A stretch of DNA of 12,500 nucleotides, taken from the NCBI RefSeq assembly GCF_042767895.1, contig NC_091549.1, positions 40,402,704 to 40,415,203 of the forward strand, written 5' to 3'. A model generated the notes under the pieces. That model saw only the letters and a program-made list of their open reading frames with translations, was not told the origin of the DNA and made no database searches. The DNA is from Penaeus vannamei. Lineage: Eukaryota; Arthropoda; Malacostraca; Decapoda; Penaeidae. The position numbers were made by a program, and so were the translations under genes. Each line of letters opens with the position of its first letter. Within the stretch, counting starts at the first letter, position 1. Positions 8,552 through 12,500 of this stretch are shown here, one piece after another.

Positions 8552-8725
8552 ATGGCATCATCTTCTAGGCCTAGACTTCAGGATCTGGCAGAAGCGGCCG
8601 CGACCCAGAAACATGCTCATGCTCCTCCACAATACGGCTATGGCTTACCCACAGGTACCACAGAAAACAGGGAAAACATCTCTCCTTCAGGTGAATTCAT
8701 TATTAAAGATATAACAAAATCATAA
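8552..8725 (+). CDS. Short ORF / candidate 5' coding exon, copy 2
   Basis: Second copy, 4369 bp after the first, with the same ATG context, the same 57-codon length and the same donor (CAG|GTGAAT after 8690). Against copy 1 it differs at residues 8 (T to R), 27 (P to Q, two base changes), 31 (S to G) and 53 (N to D), plus one silent change at codon 45. The frame and donor are kept, but the excess of replacement over silent changes gives no sign of strong purifying selection. No acceptor with a continuing frame was recognised before unit 3. The third copy would fall just past the window end. Confidence 0.4.
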   Translation: MASSSRPRLQDLAEAAATQKHAHAPPQYGYGLPTGTTENRENISPSGEFIIKDITKS

Positions 8726-8763
8726 TTCCTGTTATGAAGGGATTAAGGCCCGTACTTTTAAAA

Positions 8764-8878
8764 CCTTTCGCCAGCACTGGCGAAAGGTTTCGCTGGGCGA
8801 TCGGGAATTTCGTACCATTAAAAGCATGACGAGTGTTCACCAGGCGAACGATCGTATTGGAACAGCCTGGCGAAGCAA
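8764..8878. repeat. GC-rich CGCCAG/CTGGCG palindrome cluster A, unit 2
   Basis: Same cluster with the opening hairpin intact (8764-8787). It is 20 bp shorter: the bases at 4481-4500 of unit 1 are absent, and the loss runs from one CGAAC to the next, as expected for slippage between 5-bp direct repeats. Confidence 0.75.
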
Positions 8879-9092
8879 AAGCGCGAGAGCCCTCCCTTTC
8901 CCCTGTTTGAATACCATTTTCCTACTTTCAAATTATAAATTAATAATATATTTGTGTATATGATGAAGAAATCACATTGAAAGTCTAAAATATCTTAAAA
9001 TAATAATATATTATGGAATAACGTATATACGTAGTTTTTTTCAAGACTTTCGATGTTCCAGTCGAGAGCTCAAGACATCAGCTGTATTCCTT

Positions 9093-9117
9093 CCCCCCTT
9101 CCCCACCCCCCGCCCCC
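9093..9117 (-). repeat. C-tract motif abutting the fold-back left arm, unit 2
   Basis: Four C tracts of 6, 4, 6 and 5 bases with one- or two-base loops, again just outside the fold-back left arm. The tract lengths differ from unit 1 but the four-tract pattern is kept. Confidence 0.65.
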
Positions 9118-9419
9118 GAGATGACTTATTTAGATTTAGGTTGTTATTTTGGTTGTAGGAATAACTTTCTTTCCACAAATGTCACCAAAAGTGTTTTGAT
9201 GTTGGTATGTTTACTTCGGGCTATAGAAACATAGCTGTACTGCACCACCGCCCTTTAATGAGGCGTGTCTAATAATACCCTTGTAGGCCTACAGTTCAAA
9301 ATCTTATATCAGTTAGGTATAGTAAAATGGCAAATTTTTCATTCCTTTTTTAAAGTATAAAGTTGTTTTTGTATAAAAGTATAAAATGGATATAGATTAG
9401 TATTAAGGTTCTTTTAAAG

Positions 9420-9556
9420 CCTTTCGCCAGTGCTGGCGTTCGCCTGGCGAAGCAACGCCAGTCGAACATCTGAGTGAGGGAGACCTTAGTTTAAAACCCA
9501 ACGTTCGCCAGGGCGGGCGATCGCCAAGCCAGGCGAACGAAAGGGATCGCCAGGCG
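9420..9556. repeat. GC-rich CGCCAG/CTGGCG palindrome cluster B, unit 2/3 junction
   Basis: Second full copy of cluster B, nearly identical to 5076-5212. In unit 1 only its last bases (828-842) survive, because the array-edge breakpoint falls inside it. Confidence 0.75.
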
Positions 9557-9722
9557 CTAACATCTTGCATTCCTGCTAAATCTAGTGCTTCGGCGAATAA
9601 AAAACAAAACAAAAAACGCAGGAAACGTAAATTTGTTACATCTGCAGTGTTATATAAACATATTAGTAAATATAAATTGTTGGCACATAGCAGGGATTTT
9701 TTTTTTTTTTTATTATTATTAT

Positions 9723-9924
9723 TACCTTACCTTACTTATATCACCTGATATTATATTACCTTACCATACCTTACCTAACATAATCTAAGCTTAATTATTA
9801 AGACGATAATGTTATATCCGTAATAGCCTCACTTTATACAAAGGAGTTAAAAATTAATAATTTTACTATTTCTAACCGATATAAAATAGTTAACTGTTGG
9901 GCTACAAGGGTTAGGTTAGGTTAG
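9723..9924. repeat. CCTTA-rich stretch and TTAGG run, unit 3
   Basis: Third copy of the CCTTA-rich block. It is preceded by a shorter T-run (about 9697-9710) followed by ATT repeats, and the upstream A-run is only a short interrupted stretch. The TTAGG run is at 9909-9924. Confidence 0.75.
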
Positions 9925-10130
9925 ACACGCCTCATTATAGAGCGGTGGAGCACTACAGCTATATTTCTATAGCCCGTAGTAAACATGCCATCATCAAAAT
10001 ACTTTTGGTAACATTTGTGAAAAGAAAATTATCCCTACAACCAAAATAACAACAACCTAAATCTACATACATGCCCAGCATCAGCTGATCACTTGTACAT
10101 GTCCAGTCATCAAGGTATTTTCCGCTGTGG

Positions 10131-10170
10131 CTATGCCCACGTGATTTTTCTTTTTATTTAACAAATGTGG
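10131..10170. other. 40-bp insertion in unit 3
   Basis: Units 1 and 2 read CTGTGG then AAGATTCC without interruption. Unit 3 has 40 extra bases between these words, and the insert ends in TGTGG, repeating the 5 bases just before it. It includes CCACGTG and a T-rich stretch. It could be a small insertion with a 5-bp duplication, or an ancestral stretch lost from the other units between the TGTGG repeats. Confidence 0.7.
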
Positions 10171-10186
10171 AAGATTCCTGACTTGC

Positions 10187-10262
10187 ACATATATATATAT
10201 GTATGTGTGTGTATGTATGTGTGAATATACATACACAGATATATACATGTATGTGTGTATAC
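10187..10262. repeat. Contracted TA/TG microsatellite, unit 3
   Basis: Short TA run followed by GTATGTGTG-type words and the shared tail ATACATACACAGATATA. This tail form is the one closest to the array-edge remnant at 738-827. Confidence 0.85.
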
Positions 10263-11059
10263 ATAATTTATTTCATTTTTATCATCATCATAACGATTAT
10301 CATATTATCACGGCCATTGTTATGATATTTTGCCTATTGCATCATCCCAATCGTTTATACGTTTATAGAAATACTTATTTATATTCATAGGTTTATCTGT
10401 ATCCATGCATCTAAAGTGACATCTACATTATTTTGCATTCACACCTGATTCGTCAAAACTAGAAATTTGCGGAAGCCAGGAGTGTTGTTTCGATTGTTAA
10501 TTACCAAATTGTCGATCAAACGTTACAACTATTTTGCAGCCCAGAAACGGAATTTAGAAGATATTCGGCCGGTTTGTTAAAATTGTGCCAGGCCCGATCC
10601 ATTGAATTTTCATAAAGGCAGATGCAGAAATAAAGGCATATCTGTCTATATATATGGTAGATGTACATTTAACCATCTATTTGCCGGGCTGTTATGCATG
10701 TCTAGACTGATAAATATGCATTTATTTCTTTATTTATGCATGTTAAGTATACGAATATTCTTTGGGTCGGGTCTCGCCGATTATCTGCACTTGATGATGT
10801 CATCACTATGGTTGAAATATGTTACGATATGCCTCTTTTTATTAATCTATCCGTTTCTCTGTCCGTTTTACTGAACACGAAGTAGAATGGCCATCCATTC
10901 ATTAAAATTTAAAAAGTTGTATGCCTCAAGGACACCTTTTGTTTCGCCGACACATACAGCTTAGCGTCTCACTCGCCTCTTTAATGGTCTTAATTTGCTT
11001 CCTTTGTTGCTGCAAGTGTAAGGCATAAGGTACGATTTTCCGTGCACCGTTGAAGACCA
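10263..11059. other. AT-rich middle segment without a recognised gene, unit 3
   Basis: Counterpart of 1473-2261. It retains the same TTG-initiated 90-codon frame as unit 1 (10602-10874), hydrophobic and without a recognised domain. It is not called as a gene because unit 2 breaks it. Confidence 0.6.
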
Positions 11060-11079
11060 GGGGCAGGGAGGGAGGGGGG
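11060..11079 (+). repeat. G-tract motif with quadruplex potential, unit 3
   Basis: Four intact G tracts remain. The fifth tract of units 1 and 2 reads GGC here, so the minimum pattern is still met. Confidence 0.55.
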
Positions 11080-11471
11080 AGGCTACCGGAAATGTTAATA
11101 TTAAAAGAAATTAATCACGTTCTATGATGGCGAATTTACTGTAGCGCGTGTAATGGATAATTTATTATTTCGTTATTTTTTCCATTTGGAAAGATGCAGC
11201 TATATAAATATTCTGATAAAATATACACAACACAGCTGTAGCCAAGTAAAAAGTAATGATATGTTCACATAAGTAAAAAATAATAATAAACCGAAAATTA
11301 AAAAGGTGATGAAAAAATCATGCATGACATATATATTCGCCCACTGCGGACTCATCCAATACTTTTCAATAAGCCACTCATGCAAAGAGGATGAGCATTA
11401 GAGTCGCGATGAATATCAGATTTCCAAATGTTGAAATCACACGTTGCATGATTTCGGTCGGGCTGAGGTCA
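11080..11471. other. AT-rich segment without a recognised gene, unit 3
   Basis: Counterpart of 2286-2681 and very close to it, including the stretch that differs in unit 2. Confidence 0.55.
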
Positions 11472-11586
11472 CCCACCCCCGCTCCCCCCAGACCCCCACA
11501 CCTTTCCACCATGCACCAGAGACCGAGCAGCTGGAGGTACTGTGAGGGGCTTTCGGGTGAGTTTCAGTGAGCTTTTGAGGTGAGGC

Positions 11587-11825
11587 AGTTTGGGTGAGCA
11601 GAGTGTTAAGCATTTTGAGTTTGGTTGTGGAGAGGATGATATATTTTGAGATTGGAGAGCAGCGCGTGAAACATTTTGAGTCAGAGTGAGTCGAGTGGTC
11701 AAATATTTTGAGTTTGGGTGAGGAGAGGTTAATATATTTTGAGACGGGAGCAGAAGGTGAAACATTTCGAGTCTAGGTGAGTCGAGCGGTGAACTGTTTT
11801 GAGTTTGGGTGAGCAGGTGAAACAG
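11587..11825. repeat. Minisatellite, ~30-bp period, unit 3
   Basis: About eight copies in the same order of variants as unit 1, including the CAGAGTGAGTCGAG and GTCTAGGTGAG types. It starts right after GAGGTGAGGC, without the 60-bp stretch that unit 1 carries at 2797-2856. Confidence 0.85.
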
Positions 11826-12214
11826 AGTAGGAAAAAATATCGAAAACGGAACAGGAAATCATATTCCAGTTGAAGATGCAATAATTTGGACACTGCGAAG
11901 GGCATTTACTTTATCAACTTTATGAATGTAATAAAAATGGCAATTGCTTTAGGGAGATGATAAGCAAAAGCAAAACTTTCAGTTCTAAGCAATACATCCT
12001 CTCTTTAAAAAGAAAAAAAAATGGCGCCCACGACTTCGAGTAAAACACCCCCCCCCCCCCCCGGTTGCAATGTGCATATCAAATAATATCAAAAGCCTAA
12101 TTATAATTCATAATGTAGAACGTAAGAGGAACCTTTACCGAGACACACCTGATCCCTGGTCATGCAGCTGGAAGGATCGACTTTTATTATTGGTATAACT
12201 TGTTTTCCTGTTCC

Positions 12215-12218
<4 letters not shown>
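11826..12218. other. Conserved noncoding segment before the CT tract, unit 3
   Basis: Counterpart of 3096-3485, with no gene seen. It carries a short extra ATGGCGCCCA-like stretch at about 12021-12030 and 15 consecutive C at 12048-12062, a likely sequencing or replication-slippage hotspot. Confidence 0.6.
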
Positions 12219-12245
<27 letters not shown>

Positions 12246-12307
12246 TTCATACACACCCACTCTCTCTCTGAGTCTCTCTCTATATATATGTGTGTGTGTG
12301 TGTTTGT

Positions 12308-12397
<90 letters not shown>
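12219..12397. repeat. Poly-CT microsatellite, rearranged, unit 3
   Basis: Two CT tracts (12219-12245 and 12313-12397) separated by mixed CT, TA and TG words. The GAGAGAGAGTGAGTGTGTCC-type border seen in units 1 and 2 is absent, so this tract has been rebuilt. Confidence 0.9.
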
Positions 12398-12400
<3 letters not shown>

Positions 12401-12500
12401 ATAGTATATATGCAGGTGTAAAAGTAGTGTCTATTTTGAGCGTTTATAGTAATTTAAGTTATGAAAAGATGATATTGGTATTATCATTATTATTTGTTAT

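Larger units (their letters stand above)
9128..10068. repeat. Fold-back element with ~240-bp inverted arms, unit 2/3 junction
   Basis: Second complete copy of the structure at 4781-5740. The left arm is about 9128-9364 and the right arm about 9829-10068. The interior is shorter because the A and T homopolymers are reduced. Both copies span a unit junction as defined here, so the element belongs to the repeated unit and amplified with it; the two copies are not separate insertions. Confidence 0.75.
9543..12500 (+). repeat. Tandem repeat unit 3, cut by window end (2958 bp seen)
   Basis: The third unit begins at the same phase point as units 1 and 2 and runs to the window end. CCTAATTATAATTC lies at 12096, which is 4357 bp after its copy in unit 2. 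The window ends about 420 bp before the place where the third copy of the short ORF would be expected. Specific features are a 40-bp insertion at 10131-10170, a run of 15 C at 12048-12062, and a rearranged CT tract at 12219-12397. Confidence 0.93.

Overview
This is eukaryotic nuclear DNA with no bacterial-style genes. It is AT-rich, full of long CT, CA/TG and TA microsatellites, and carries short TTAGG runs, the canonical arthropod telomere motif. Together these suggest an arthropod, and the microsatellite load resembles decapod crustaceans such as penaeid shrimp. That placement is an inference; no species-level marker is present.

The dominant structure is a direct tandem array with a unit of about 4.35-4.37 kb. 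Positions 1-562 are non-array flank. A CA/TA/TG microsatellite (563-737) leads into a remnant of a mostly deleted unit (738-827). Unit 1 spans 828-5198 (4371 bp), unit 2 spans 5199-9542 (4344 bp), and unit 3 starts at 9543 and is cut by the window end at 12500. Unit boundaries are arbitrary phase points, set at the left-edge breakpoint. The units align along their whole length with scattered substitutions and distinct indels, so they are diverged copies.

Each unit holds, in order: the tail of a GC-rich CGCCAG/CTGGCG palindrome cluster; CCTTA- and TTAGG-rich DNA; the right arm of a ~240-bp imperfect inverted repeat; a hypervariable CA/TA/TG microsatellite; about 780 bp of unrecognised AT-rich DNA; a G-tract motif; more AT-rich DNA; a C-tract motif and a ~30-bp-period minisatellite; a poly-CT tract; about 420 bp of low-indel DNA; a short ATG-initiated open reading frame with a plausible splice donor; a second CGCCAG/CTGGCG cluster; another C-tract; and the left arm of the inverted repeat. 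The two arms with the interior between them form a ~960-bp fold-back structure that spans each unit junction.

The only protein-coding candidate is the 57-codon ORF at 4183-4356, repeated at 8552-8725 without indels. It could be a 5' coding exon present once per unit, giving an array of alternative first exons or repeated gene starts, but no later exon is visible and it matches no family I recognise. The other long ORFs come from microsatellites, the minisatellite, or frames broken between units.
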